Source of the DNA: Asterella californica
Taxonomy: Eukaryota > Streptophyta > Marchantiopsida > Marchantiales > Aytoniaceae
Assembly (NCBI GenBank): GCA_036924285.1
Contig: JAYKYS010000004.1
Location: 1,240,001 to 1,304,000 of the forward strand
DNA length: 64,000 nt
Reading direction: 5' to 3'
Part shown: piece after piece, positions 1 through 12,900 of the stretch
How the letters are laid out: every line of letters begins with the position of its first letter
How positions within the stretch are numbered: position 1 is the first letter of the stretch
Position numbers and translations under genes: made by a program
The notes under the pieces: generated by a model
What the model saw: only the letters and a program-made list of their open reading frames with translations
Told to the model about the DNA's origin: nothing
The model's database searches: none

Positions 1-251
1 GTCAATTGTATTCAATCCATAGGTTTGGACTATTGTTTTGTACCTTATCTCAATGGGGATGCTATTGTAGAACTCTTTTTCTTCACCTATGTCGTAGCTC
101 TGTAGAAAGTTCATGACAACAGTTTTGTCTTCTGTTCTCCCATCTGTGCATGCAAAATATTGTGTTAAGCAATCCTGATCTTTATGGTGCCTCACCTTGG
201 TTACATGAGCATGCAAGATCAATCCTCTGAGTTCCAACAGTCGAAGGGAAC

Positions 252-584
252 TTATCCACAAAGATCCGCACAAGTATTCTCAAATGCTTCCCTAAATGCA
301 ACATTCGGGAGTATAACTCTTTTGGGAACATGAAGTCTTCTCAACGGACCTAAAGGAATAGGTCCGGGTTGTAGGCGGGGTAGGAGGTCCTCATTCATTA
401 TCATATCCAGATTTGGCTCGTGAATATTATGCCGACTCTCGCCATCCCAATTGTTTAAAATGTCTACAATGTCAACAATGATGTTAATTTTTTCTTCATG
501 GAATTTTTTAAAAGCTTCATTAACAATTGCTCTAATTTGCTGCGAGTGTGCCACATGGAAGCTTCTTCCTCCTCTTGGAGGCAT
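252..584 (-). CDS. Uncharacterised 110-codon open frame
   Basis: An open frame beginning MPPRGGRSFHVAHSQQ and ending FENTCADLCG. It holds a central acidic and hydrophobic stretch (EEKINIIVDIVDILNN) and a proline-rich part (LQPGPIPLGPLRR). I recognise no domain, signal peptide or membrane segment. It lies in repeat-rich DNA without a visible promoter or introns, so it may be a fragment of a transposon protein or a chance frame. Confidence 0.15.
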   Translation of the reverse strand: MPPRGGRSFHVAHSQQIRAIVNEAFKKFHEEKINIIVDIVDILNNWDGESRHNIHEPNLDMIMNEDLLPRLQPGPIPLGPLRRLHVPKRVILPNVAFREAFENTCADLCG

Positions 585-2599
585 TGTTACTTGTTGGAAA
601 CCAAGGCACTAAAGCGTCTACTTGGATTGCTAGTCCTGAATAGCATATCAGTCAACCATGTTCCAATGATGACTTTTCAGTCATGTCGGTTCGTGCATTT
701 CGAATGACCACTAGAATAGAGAAAAACACTTAGACTTTAAGAAGCACATAAAATTATCGAAGCTGTGAATACAAAAGCAAGTGATGATCGAACGTCTCTT
801 CACTGAACAACGAATAGAAGAGAAGTATGAAAGGAAAACGAATTTCAATTGGTTGTCATATAGAAGTTATAGATAATATGAGAGTCTAAGGTTACTGAAC
901 TCATGTCCAGGTATGACCTTTAATGTGTCATAGATCAACGAATCCATGTCGTAAGAGTTCAAAAATCAATGGAATGGATTGGATGGATTTTGAAACGTGT
1001 TCTTTCCGTGATTTGTATGTCCTTGCATGTACAAGATGAAGTCTAAGGCATAAGGTTGTTCTGTTTGTTGCTAAACAATATCGCCATTGTACTCGACGTT
1101 CACACTGCTTGTATGCTAGCAAACTCTCCTTCCTCGAAGAATCAATGTAAAGAATTAAGCTAGCAGACTTCTCTATCTTACTTAAACTCTTGTATCAAGC
1201 AGAAGCAATGCAACTTCATGGATAAATGTGAGCTGATAAGGATAAGCTATCGAACTCCGCTTGCTTGAAATATATGTGGGAAATCAATCAGGATATTTGG
1301 CATAAAAATAGCATAGATAATCCAGTTGTGTGAGAGTGAAGTTATGTAATTTAAGCGTAAAGTCTATAGTTGCAATGTAACAACATTGTTAAATTTAAGG
1401 TTATCAAGACTTTCTCAAGACCGCATCAATAAAACATGTCAAGTACTAATGTCAATGAATTTTTTGCTTTGCTTGATGTCCATATCTTTCATTTGGTACA
1501 ACTAAGGTAAGAATGTGACATGTATAACTTAGAGATAGGTGCACTCATATTATGTTCTTCATTATTAAAACCGATGTGGTTTTCAAATATGTAGTTTAAC
1601 TAAAAAATCCTTTTGTTTCACTTGTTGCTCTTGTTTGGAAGGTATTTACACACTTGTTGTATATTATTTAAATAGCATCTCAATAGATACAAATTTCTCT
1701 TATAAAATTTTAGTGAAATGGATAATGACTAATAAACTCGATAAATTCTACATGATTTGCAAAAACGTCATCATCGTCAACGGGAAGTTGATTGGATGAT
1801 ATATGAGAGATCTCAACTCATCTTGGTATTCACTCATATTAATGTAATAAGATGATATATATGGAAAGGTTGATCATCTTAAGAAAGTTACAACATGTTC
1901 TAATACAAACTTCATCTTCAAAGCTATATGTTGTCACAATTGATCGATAACATGAAATGTCATGCAGTAGATAGCTAAACTTGAAGTCTACTTTGTGTAT
2001 ATTAGTATATATTTTAATCTTTGTTTGATAAGATATGGCATATGTAAGTAATATAACTGTTGATTTGCTGATAAACATTTAAGAAAAATATTATTTTGTC
2101 ACATTTTATAATTTTATCTTTCTTGGAATACAATTTTTTTGTCTTTTTTATTTTCAGTAAACTGATTCATATTTTATAAAAACTTTTATAGTGTACTAGA
2201 GATATTTATTTTAGGCGATGTGCTTTTTTTATTCATGTTGATTGGACATTGTGTGGTTGAGATTACAGTAAAATCATTTGTAGTTGGCTATAACAACGAT
2301 ATTAAAGTTGAAGTTGCATTCTATGTTTTAGACATTATCTTTTTAACATCCTTAGTGTTTTAAATATCAATTACATTTTGAAAATTATAATGTATTATAA
2401 TGAGATTTTCATCATTATAAGGTATGACATTGATTGTATACAACTTGGTTGATAAGCTTGAATTTAAAGCTAAGATATATTTTCAATTTGTAATAATCTT
2501 CACTCTTTACTTCATAAAATTTCATGCATATTTGTTTGTGTATAATAAAGGATTTATCGCACTTTGAATATTCAACTTGCAATTTGTTTTAAAGAACGA

Positions 2600-3000
2600 G
2601 AAACAAAGAGACACTTGATGATAATACTGGTAGAAAGCACGTGTTTGATTCCACATTATATGTGAAGCAGAAACATGATTGAGGAGATACAGTTGATATC
2701 ATGTAAGAAAGTTATTTTGTTTAGTGCGAAGATGGAGCAAACGTCAAAGCAAACGTCTTAGAGTTCGAATACATCCCTTGAAGCAGGATGAATCCGAGCA
2801 TGAGTCATAGAGAAATAGAGAGAAACGAGATGATAATAAGATAGAAAGCTCATGTTCGATTCTAGGTGATCTATGAAGCCGAAACATGATTGCAGACAAA
2901 CGAATGATAAAGATAACAAGGTTGTTTTGAATAGTGCGAAGATAGAGCAAACGTCACATAGTTCAAATATGTCTAAAGCAAAGTTTATGGATTCACCAAA
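2600..3000. repeat. Imperfect tandem duplication, about 210-bp period
   Basis: Two diverged copies in direct orientation share GAAACATGATTG, then AGTGCGAAGATGGAGCAAACG (second copy GATAGAG), then an AGTTC(G/A)AATA block. The shared GTGCGAA starts at 2724 and 2934, which gives a period of 210 bp. Copy identity looks moderate, so the duplication is old. Confidence 0.6.
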
Positions 3001-4872
3001 GATTGAAGAATAGATTGATCATTGTGCACAATCATCATACTTTAGTGAATTAACGATTGTCACTTCAGTAAATGTTGGTAATGTTGTTAGTGATGATGTT
3101 GAAAAAACGTTTCTTACATAAAGTTGTTTTAACGAACGGTAGACTACAATCATTCTCAAATATATTATCACATAGAAGAGTTTGATGAGGACATATTGCA
3201 TTCATGAGGAAATGAAAATTGCAATGCTAGCTGCATATAAGGTTTTTAATGCAGATTAATAAAAGTTGAAGGGGCTCTCGTGGTTGAAGTATGACTTCAC
3301 TAAGACATTATGCAATTTGTTTATGTATAGGTGAATTTGGGTTGAAAACTGAAATTGATTAAGAATAACAGCAGTTTCAGTCAATCAAGAAAAAAAGTGT
3401 GTTGCTCTTCTTGGGGGTTCAAGGTATCAAATTTCATCACTACCACATTCGTCAAAAATCTAAAGAGTTGGACAAAATACAACAAGTAGATCAAAAGCAA
3501 TGCAAAAGAACCGTGTATGAGATGAATCTCTTGGTGATGAATGTGCAAGTGCCTTTGGCACTAGAGCTCCATGGGATGTTGTGGTTAAGCATTGGACTTG
3601 GTTGGAGTTACAATGGTTTACAAATCACCTTTGGACACATACAAAGTGAAACTATTTTATTAAGAAATCAATAGAAAAGAATTTGATAACTGATGGAGCT
3701 AATGTCGACTATAGCTTGAGGAAGCTCTACAAGCTTCATCGATGCATCATGCTACTACATGTGATTTGCACTTGGAGATGAAGAGCATGAAAGAAAAGGT
3801 TAGGACTCTCGAATCAAGTTTGAAAATTCAAAAGTAAGCCTCTAAACAGATATTTGATGAACTATAATATGAAATGAATATTGTTTCACAACAAGATGAA
3901 GAGTTGAAGACTGTTCATTTTAGAATTGGAGAAGACGGGAGACTCGAGTATTGCTCTTATTCAAACATCGTTAAAGTTTGAATGAGGAAGTGGAGAATAT
4001 ACAAACTGAGAATATATAAACTTCAACTGACAGTGAACTGTCAATTGAAGGATAGAAATCGAGGAATATACGACAAGACAATATGCATAGTTCAGAATAC
4101 TTATGTGTGTGTTGAAATAATTATATAAAACGAATTCAACATAGATAAGATGAATTCACCTCCACACTCAGATGACTCACATAGCTTTGATATAGAGAGA
4201 ATGTCTTATCCGATGTACCAATGTAAATCATGAGAGTAAAATGTAAAGATATGATAATATAATTTACTTTCTTTATTTCTAACATGGATATATTTGTTCT
4301 ACACCTTCATTTGTATATATATTTGTTAGCTTTAAATTTCATATTTATTTATTATTTGTAAAATATAATTAGTTATTGCATGCTTCATATTCTAAAAATA
4401 TATTATATGTCGTACAAGGTTTCATAGAATGTGACATCCTGACGAGAGGTACGTTTAAGAAATAAGTTTCAATTTGATCACAATATCGTTTGAGACTGAG
4501 AGAAATCGAGGAAGAGGATTGAGTTCTTTTCTATGACAATAGTATAGACAAGAAGCAGATTCATAAATTATAGAAGCATTGGTTTGATCCCTATGTGGTA
4601 GAAAAGGTTCATGATAATACCCGCATTAAGGAAGTTAACAAGTGCAAAGTTGAAGGTACTCGTGGTAGACAAGCACGTTAAGATTTTCAAGAGAAGAGTC
4701 AAAAGTTAGATAAAAGCAATATTGTTATAGAGTTTGAGTTCAAGGAGGACGAAGAAGATGTTGAACTCGAGAATATAAAAGAAGATTACGAGATTGTGTA
4801 AAGCAGCAATTCACTCCTTGGTTGATATCTTTGGTGCATACGGGAGGATGAATCGCGTTTAGAGAGAGTGGA

Positions 4873-5735
4873 TGTTGTGTCGTGGACCGGCTTCTACTTG
4901 AAAGTCTAATTTTAAGATTTCACATTATTGCTCTAAAGACGCTCATGGAGTGAAATAACAACTTTTGATTACTTTTGGATCTTCATTTTTATTGCACGAA
5001 GTGGTAAAGCTTAATATAAACTTTCTATGGGTGTTTCATTTATTTCACTTCGACACTTAATGACGAAGTTATGAGATTCAAAAGAAGAGAAAAACAATCT
5101 TAGCTTTAGCTTCTCAGTGCACACTGATTATTTGTGATTCTTAGTGCCATACTAAGGATGTAAAGGGGATGTTTACTCATAATCAAAAGAAACTTCACGT
5201 GCTGTGAACTGAAGTAAGGGGTAAGCTTGTACTTACGACCTATCGATGAATATTTTTGGAGATTGAGAGGTCCAATGCATGTGTTTAAGGTGTCATTTGA
5301 TTCAAATAGGTGCATGTGATGCATATGACAAGACGATTCATGAAGAGATGTTTGTGTGTTTTGAGAGAAATTGAGATATAGAGAAAAGATTAGGTGCGTC
5401 AGTCACCTACGTGCAGAGAGTTGGCTCGTTCAAACCATTCCAAAGTATAAATTCGTTGTCCTTGCATCTACGGCAATCATAACATCGAGTTCTATAAGAA
5501 AATGAAGACGTCGTAAAGTTTCATCAGAATGATTTGAAAAATGTGAGAGAGATTGACTTGTAGAGAAATGATTTCGTCAATTTTTGTTCACATGCGATCT
5601 AAAGGAGTTTCGTTCTTCACGATTGATAGATCAAGCTATTTGTTCTTGATGTCAACCGATCTGAGAGTTTTCATCTATGCATAGGAAAAGACCGTGTGTG
5701 GATTGGATTGTTTTGTTGAGCGTGTTTGTAAATTT
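4873..5735 (+). mobile_element. Diverged partial LTR of the gag-only retroelement family
   Basis: The segment starts with TGTTGTGTCGTGGACCGG immediately after a purine run, and it follows the order of the LTR at 23977-29236: the sequence around the shared start, the ATGACGAAGTTATGAG block, then the block ending in TTTTCATCTATGCATAGG and GTGTGGATTGGATTGTT (compare 28435-28475). It lacks one or two of the internal ~156-bp repeats and has no recognisable end after about 5735. It is the most decayed of the copies in this window. Confidence 0.65.
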
Positions 5736-6716
5736 TAGTACATGAATGAAATATAGATTTTTAATAATAATAAGATAGAGAATTAATTATCATAAATTTT
5801 TTTTCAAGACTATTTTTACCTAAAGATGCAATATATATATGTTATAAATAGTATTATGGACATTATATTATGGATTTTCTGCTAATTTAATAATAAAAGT
5901 ATGTATTCAAGCATAAGATAAAGATTAATTTCGGATCATCCTATATAAATTACTGTTGACAAGATAAGACTGCTGCCTTTTGGAACTTGCATAGAACCTC
6001 CGGTAACTGTATGTTCTTGAGGGAAGTATTTATATTAATCGTTGAGAAAGTCAGTTCTCTTTTGATAAAACATTTTAATGGTTTAGTAAGGTCTAAAAGG
6101 TATAAGGTATAAGAGTATAAGGTCTCTACCAATATCCGACACTCTTGCACGGAACCAAAAATGGAAAATATATAAATTGGCGCAACTTTCTGAGCATGTC
6201 TAGATCTGTTAGCTATGTAATCCACCAGAAAATAGGATACTCCTGGTATACAAGTTCTGGTCATGGGATTTAAATGACATGCCTACATTTCATTTTCCCA
6301 TTAATTTTAATTTTAGAAATTGTCATCTTAATTTTGATACAGAAATGTAATGTATGGATATTGCATTTGTATAGAAATACAAGTGCAATATCCATCGGTA
6401 AGTTTACAGTTTTCTATGGTTTGATGTTGATAAAAGTGTTGTTTATCACAGTAAGAATATATTCTTTATAGAATGATTTTAAAAGACCAAATGTATGATG
6501 TACTATTGTGCACTGTAGATGCTCTTTGGTTTAAGTCCAACTACGGTAGATTTCTCACGTCCGATGCTCTCTCCCACTTCTTTTTAAGGATGTCTTTTCG
6601 CATTATGACCTGATCCCAATTCAGTTTCTATATTAGAGTCTTCTTATTATGCAGATGAATTATTTTGCTTCAGAAGGAATCAAATGTCGTCTTGGAGTAC
6701 TTTTAGTCGCATCCGA

Positions 6717-6815
6717 ATATTCAGAACACCCCTCTAAATTTTTAGAGATTAATGTAACTCTGAATATTCAAAATACCCCTCTAAATTTTCAAAGATTAAT
6801 GTAACTGCTTTAGAA
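6717..6815. repeat. Tandem duplication, about 49-bp period
   Basis: Two adjacent copies of a unit containing ACCCCTCTAAATTTT and AGATTAATGTAACT lie next to each other. A related motif (GAGGGGTAGTCTAGAGATTA) occurs near 45.63 kb, so the unit is probably part of a dispersed repeat. Confidence 0.55.
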
Positions 6816-7559
6816 TTATTTATTATATATGATTCGTCTGATCTCTCCAGAGAATCCACATGAATTCTCTCCGGCTCGAACTCGAGACGTGTAGATCGTA
6901 ACGACAACCGTTATTAGAGCGCTATCTTCAGTATGTGTAAACAAGTTCAAATGTAGCTACAAAACAACCGCATAATCCCTAGCCAATGAAGCGTAGCGAG
7001 GATCCAAACCCGGGGCCAAGAGGAGTACGTATTACTATCCTATGCTACGATGTACACCAGACAATAATACACCGTACAGTACTGAGCAGCGAGTACAGTA
7101 CACAATACACCCCCTTGTGAATTTTAGTCCCCGGCATAGATTTTTGTCATTTTCTGTCTTTTTTCACAAACTGCACTTTTTGCTTCTTCGGGATGCTTAT
7201 TCATCTCAACTCTTCTCTGTTCATTTCTAGTATCAGAGTTCTATTATCTTTTCAGAGATAATCAACTTTTTTACAGAACCAATGAACTGTTACTCTGGGT
7301 TAGTCTATGAAGATTTAGATAATCAAAGTACCTCTTTAACTCGTTCTGAAATAATAGTTTATCATGTATATTACAGAAGCGTCTGTCATGTGAATTAGAG
7401 AAGCATCCGTTTAGAAATAGGATGTCTACTACCTGTCTAGAAGGTTGCCTGAAGTGTCAGATTCGAACTTCCGTGGCTAGATCTCCAGATGGATTATTTT
7501 GCTAAGGTGATAGACAATATATAGGTACAAACCATGAAGTGAAAGTTTACATACGAAGG

Positions 7560-7800
7560 CTCGACTACTCTATGTACTACTGGTGTATAAATAAGAAAAA
7601 AAAGGAGAAACAAAAGGCTCGTAAGCTTGTAGTGCAGTGTTAATGTGTAAAAAAAGTAAAGTTAAAAACAGAAAATAAAATACAAAGCTCCACGACTCTA
7701 TGTACTACTAGCATATAAAACAGAAAAAGCCAAAAAGCAAAAAGCTTGTAAGCTCGTAGTAGTGTTAATGTGTAAAAAAAATAAAATTTAAAATGAATAC
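7560..7800. repeat. Tandem duplication, 128-bp period
   Basis: CTCTATGTACTACT begins at 7568 and again at 7696. Each copy continues with an A-rich run, then AAGCTTGTA (or GTAAGCTCGTAG) and GTGTTAATGTGTAAAAAAA. The copies differ by several substitutions and small indels. Confidence 0.65.
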
Positions 7801-8640
7801 AATCCCTTGGGTATCTTAGTTCAGATGAATGAACTTCCCAATCTAATCATTGAGGAGAATTAACCCCCGATCCAACGCTTGTCTTCTTTTGTAAAGTTTG
7901 TACCAAAGTTGATTTGGGATGCTTATTCTCCCGGAAGGAACTTGAGAAAAGAACTGAAAGAAAGTAATGATATGCACGATTACAATCTAGAGGGTAATGT
8001 TAGGACTGGATAATGCGGAGATTTACTTGATCGTAACTTTAATACGTTTGTTATTATATTGTACTGGAATAATTACCGCATCTTGATTTCATGTGAATAA
8101 TTATCTATGATCGAAAATATATAACAATAATGAAAAAAACAAAAACTACCAATAGCAACTTGCCAAACAGCAAATATATATATATTTATGATGTTAGGAA
8201 AAAATAGATTATACTTTTAACTTCATGTTATTCGTAAAGTTTATAAAGGTTGGGTCAAGTCCGACAGACGTATTAGGTCGCCCTGTAACACTCTCTAAGG
8301 TGGGGCCAGAGCTCATTCCCATTTTGGTCTAATTAGGATCGACAAATGTAACTTTCCTCACATTTAACTAAATAAACGTTTGAAATGTGCAAATTCTTAA
8401 AGCAAATGAGTTTATTTGTGAAATGAACGGAAAAAGATCTGCATTTAATATAACTGAGAGACAGTTTCCAACATAGTGTCAGAAAACTCGTGGTAGAAAT
8501 GTAGTCGAACTCCAAACTCACATAATATCCTAACTTCATTTCATAATGTTTAGAAAATACCAAACACTAAATGTAGATTGAGGTTAAAAGCGAGGGAAGA
8601 GCATCTACGTGTCATTTTGTCATCGCGAAAGGAATTGATA

Positions 8641-9824
8641 CATCTGTAAATTGGATCTAAATGGTGTAGACGCGAGGAATGGCTACAAAATCTATGACAC
8701 GGCCTTTCTTTACGCATTCTGTCATGTAAGATCGGTCGTGCCTAAAATGCAGGCGGAAGGTGGGGTGTAATGGGTAGTGAGGGGCGACCTTCACAGGTGC
8801 GGTCAAAATAAGTTTCTGCTGGATAATAACATACTGGATAATATACACTACTCCACCGGACGAGGGGGAGTGCGGCCTCAGCTGCCTCCCGCCAAAGTGG
8901 CGGCTTTCTAAAACAGACAGGATATTCTTTTGACAGTATGTGGAACTGGCCCAAATAAGGCGGCGTACTAAGCTCCCCGCCTCTCCCTCGCACCGTGCTT
9001 TTGAATATGACCGTTGCGGCGCGTTGGCTGCATGTTCAAACTCGTACCTCCCCCTCAGAGGTCTTCTCTATGCTTCCCACCACTCAACGGCTCGATCGGT
9101 CTCGCTCCCTTCGTTCGACTCGCTCGCTCAGAAAAGTTGTAGTTTTGTTCCGTTTTTACACACGAACCCCCTCAAAACGTAATCCCCCTTCTCTTATTCT
9201 CTCACTCACCCTCTCAGTAGTAGACACTGGTAGGTACGCGATTGCATTGTACTCACCACACGCTCGATTTCTTCCCTTCGTAGCCCAATTAGCATCATAT
9301 ACTGAGAGCTTTTGATGTCTTCTATTTCCCGTCCCACCCCCCCTGCCAGAAAGTACCGTTGCGAAAAGAATCACTGACAGATTTCAGTTCAGTTTTTGGT
9401 TCGTGAACGAGTATTCCTCCACCGAGAGAGAGAGAGAGAGAGCTCTGGCGGAGGTAATTCGCGCGTCGCGGTTTTGAACACTCAGAAACTTTGGAGGAAT
9501 TCGTGGGAGGTGCGTAAGGTTGCACTAGGCTTTCGACAGAGCGAGGAAGACGTGATGCATTATCCGAAGAACAGGGAATTATTCGAGCACACGGTGTTAT
9601 AGAGTAGGGGAATGTGGAGCAGAGTTGTTGTGTCGTGCGGAACCGACCAGTGCATCCACCAGGAGGATGAATGCCGGTTGAGTGGACACTCGTGAAGCTG
9701 AGGAGCGAGAGTGTTAGCAAGGAGCAGCAGAGTGAACTCAAGGAGGCCATTGATGTGCCTTACCTGTTCGGGTGGCTGAAGGGCGTTTGCAGCACCATTT
9801 TGAGGAACTCGGGACGCTCTGAAA
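8641..9824 (+). promoter_or_regulatory. Putative promoter and 5' leader of the kinesin-12 gene
   Basis: Base composition rises from AT-rich to balanced or GC-rich from about 8.7 kb, as expected at a gene start. A (GA)n tract lies at 9424-9442, a common element of plant core promoters and leaders. If transcription starts near it, the leader holds several ATGs ahead of the kinesin start: 9555 (15-codon frame), 9611 (27 codons), 9667 (4 codons) and 9671 (90 codons, overlapping the kinesin start in another frame). The transcription start is not visible, and an intron in the leader could remove some of these. Confidence 0.45.
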
Positions 9825-9943
9825 ATGCCGCCTCTTGTAAATCGATCTCGCCCGACCCGGGTTGTGACATCGCCATCCGAGTCGCCTGTGAAAGAGAGAG
9901 AGCCATTCTCTGTGGGGACCTTTCGACTGCAGAAAAGCAATAG
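9671..9943 (+). CDS. Upstream open reading frame overlapping the kinesin start
   Basis: A 90-codon frame starts at ATG 9671 (MPVEWTLVKLRSES) and runs 119 nt past the kinesin ATG at 9825 in a different frame. It has no recognised domain. If it lies in the mRNA, ribosomes that start there could not simply re-start at the kinesin ATG, so it would lower translation. It may equally be non-functional or spliced out. Confidence 0.3.
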   Translation: MPVEWTLVKLRSESVSKEQQSELKEAIDVPYLFGWLKGVCSTILRNSGRSENAASCKSISPDPGCDIAIRVACERERAILCGDLSTAEKQ

Positions 9944-12900
9944 TTTCTCTGCTGCTTCAAATTCCGGCCGCAGATCACGAGCTAACGGGGAAAACGTGCC
10001 TCCAGACAACGTCTACACAGCGGCTTACGTCAAGGCCAACACTGTGAATCAAGATGGTGTATCCCCAGCCCAGTGTAAATCAGCATCTAAAGGACGAAAC
10101 GTTGGAGCTGCTCCCCTCCCAGGCAGTCCTGCACTGCTCCCTCGACCTCCGTCGACAAAACCTTCTCCTGCAGGACAAAACCGACCGAAGATTGAGCCAA
10201 CGAACATCCCGAGTCAGGATGCATTTGGTTGCGCCAAAAGAAAGCTCAGCTGGGACGCCAGTGGTGGCGCGCTGGTTGAAAATTCCGCTAGTTGCTATTC
10301 TGCAGAAGTCGATGGGAGCGATTCAGGTGTCAAGGTTAGGATCTCTCCGTCTGGATTTGGTGAAGCAGATGCAGGTTTGGAAGTTTGGTACCAGAGTCGA
10401 GGATTCCGAGTATAGATATGGAAGTGATCTCTTGCGATTGTTGTGCAGGTTATTGTCAGGATGAGACCCTTGAACTCTAAGGAAGAACATGAGGAGGCAA
10501 CTCAAGTTGTTCAGAAGATATCGACGAATGCAGTCGCTTTGGGGGATCAACAATTTACGTACGACGCCGTAGCAGGAGAGAGTGCCTCTCAGGTGATGGA
10601 GCTTGCCGAAACTCGTGCATTGTGCCCGTCTCTTCCTTCTGATTCCTTCCTAATTTCTTCCCTTTGACGAAGTATCGGTGATGGGTAAATTGTAGTTTCA
10701 CCTCCAAGCTGCTTAACATAAAGCTAGCTGCTGAAGAACTGAGAGTTTCGGTGTGAAGAAGACCTGCTCCTATATTGCACCTTCAGAATTTCCACCCGGA
10801 TTCCTTTCCATGGTGCCACAGCATTGTTTTCGCTATTTCAAGACAACAGATCGCGTATCTTCTATTATGCTGGATCAATAACATGTAGCTTGTGGATCTA
10901 CAGCAAGAGGTATTCGAAATGGTGGGCTTGCCTATGGTGGAGAATTGTCTTGCAGGTTTCAACAGTTCCATTTTCGCCTATGGGCAGGTACGTCACCATA
11001 AACATTATCCTTGTCGAAAGAGTCTGGTCTTGTTCGTCTGGTGGTGTAGACCTTCATTTGTCGGTTGAATCCACTTGCTGAGCACTGGGCCACTGCTGTT
11101 GATGTATGCAGACAGGAAGTGGCAAGACACATACCATGTGGGGAGCAACCGTTGATCCGGGTGCTGATTTACCCCCCAGCAAGGACACAGGAATTACTCC
11201 AAGGGTTTTTGAGAAGCTCTTTGCACGGATGCAGCAGGTGCTGTACTTCCTAACGCACGACATTTGACGGGTTGTAAATTTAGCTCATGGACATTTAAGT
11301 GTTTTCTTTAGCTGTTCCCCAGCTTCTAGTGTGCATCTAGCCATCTGACCAACAGTATCCCATGGTCTCGCAGGAAGAGAAGTTGAACGCGGATAAAGCT
11401 CTACAGTATCAATGCCGATGTTCGTTCTTGGAGGTATCGGTTCGATACTATAGTCTACTGACTAGGTCCGAATAAATGAAAATAGTCGATCATATGTTCC
11501 TTCGTGTCATCTGTGGTTGGTCGAAGGACTGAACCAGTCCATGTCCTGGTTTTCACTTTTCCTTTTCACTTTTGTTGGATACAAAAGTTAGTACTGACAC
11601 TTCTTCCATGCTGTGGATTGGATAGATATACAATGAGCAGATCACAGATTTGTTGGACCCGACGCAAAAAAATCTCCAGGTTCGAACTTACTCCCTTAAT
11701 CAACCAAGTACCTTAGGTATTTTAATGAATTGTGGCATTTAAATATTATTCCTTGCCCCTAATCCAAGAACGGTTTCAACTGGGAGCAACTAGATGAATC
11801 ATACTTCCAGCTTTGTTACGCGGTTTCAAGCAGGTAATTTGTACATTTTAAGTTCTCGGTGTTTTTCTCTAATTTCTCGGGGTTTAATATCAATTGGTAC
11901 CACTGTAAGATAATGAATCCCATGCCCAGGGATGTACCTGAAAGACCTCGCATCTCTGAGTTTGCAGATTCGAGAAGACACGAAAACCGGGGTGTACGTT
12001 GACAACCTCTCAGAGGAATACGTCTCGAGTGTGGATGACGTGACCCGTCTTCTTCTCAAGGTTAGTTCCATCATCAAATGAAGAGATTCGGGGTAGTAAG
12101 AAGCACCTATGACTTTGGGAGAATAAGAGGATTCAAGGAATATTTATCCTTCTGCTTGTGACCACAGGGACTATCAAACAGGAGGACTGGAGCAACTGTT
12201 ATGAATAACGAAAGTTCTCGATCACACAGTGTGTTTACTTGTGTCATTGACTGTCGTTTCAAGGTAAGTGCTCAAATCTCTCGGATTCACACAGTGCTAC
12301 TTTCCTGATTCTCTGTTCAAGATTCACGAGAACTACTGCCAGTTGAGCTTCATTTCCCTCTACAGGAGGCTGAACTCTGTTGTGCATCTTGTCTTCGCCC
12401 ATTAGAACTTGGCGGACGGTTGTAATAGTGTACGGAGCAGCCGTATGAACCTCGTGGACTTAGCTGGGTCAGAGCGCCAAAAGCAAACTGGGGCTGCTGG
12501 GGAGCGACTCAAAGAGGCTGGAAATATCAACAAATCTCTTTCTCAACTTGGGAACGTGATTAACATCCTCGCTGAAGTGGCTCAAACAGGGAAACAGCGT
12601 CACATACCTTATCGTGACTCTCGTTTGACCTTCTTGCTGCAAGAATCTCTCGGTGGAAATGCCAAACTCGCCATGATTTGTGCCATATCTCCAGCTAGCA
12701 GGTACTTGTTGCCTGTAAATAAAAAATTCTAAAGATAAGGCGAAAGTTTGTGTTGGACTGGGAAGTGCGTTCACCTGTTCCTCAAGACCTTGTTTGTTCT
12801 GGAACACTTTGTACTACTTCTCTTCCCACATTGCAAGTAAGTGGGCAGAAATCATACCAGTCCTATGCATGGAGGCAGTCAATCAAAAGATTACGTATCA

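Larger units (their letters stand above)
1..4872. other. AT-rich intergenic region with degraded repeats
   Basis: I recognise no intact gene here. The sequence is AT-rich and stop-rich. A 110-codon open frame on the minus strand (252-584) and a 91-codon frame on the plus strand (3399-3674) match no family I know. The stretch at about 4.6-4.87 kb leads into the LTR copy that follows and ends in a purine run (positions 4862-4872), which fits the degraded 3' part of an LTR retrotransposon internal region. I see nothing else that I can name. Confidence 0.5.
5736..8640. other. Intergenic region, no gene recognised
   Basis: AT-rich sequence without a credible coding region. It contains the two tandem duplications listed separately (6717-6815 and 7560-7800), an (AT)n run near 8175, and one copy of a short dispersed motif (8252-8277) that recurs at 37711 and 39061. 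B-box-like strings near 6880 and 7460 have no tRNA fold around them. Confidence 0.5.

Noticed and set aside
6880..7480. tRNA B-box-like strings (GGCTCGAACTCGAG near 6870 and AGATTCGAACTTCC near 7465)
   Set aside because: No matching acceptor stem, D arm or anticodon arm at the right spacing; they lie in degraded repeat sequence.
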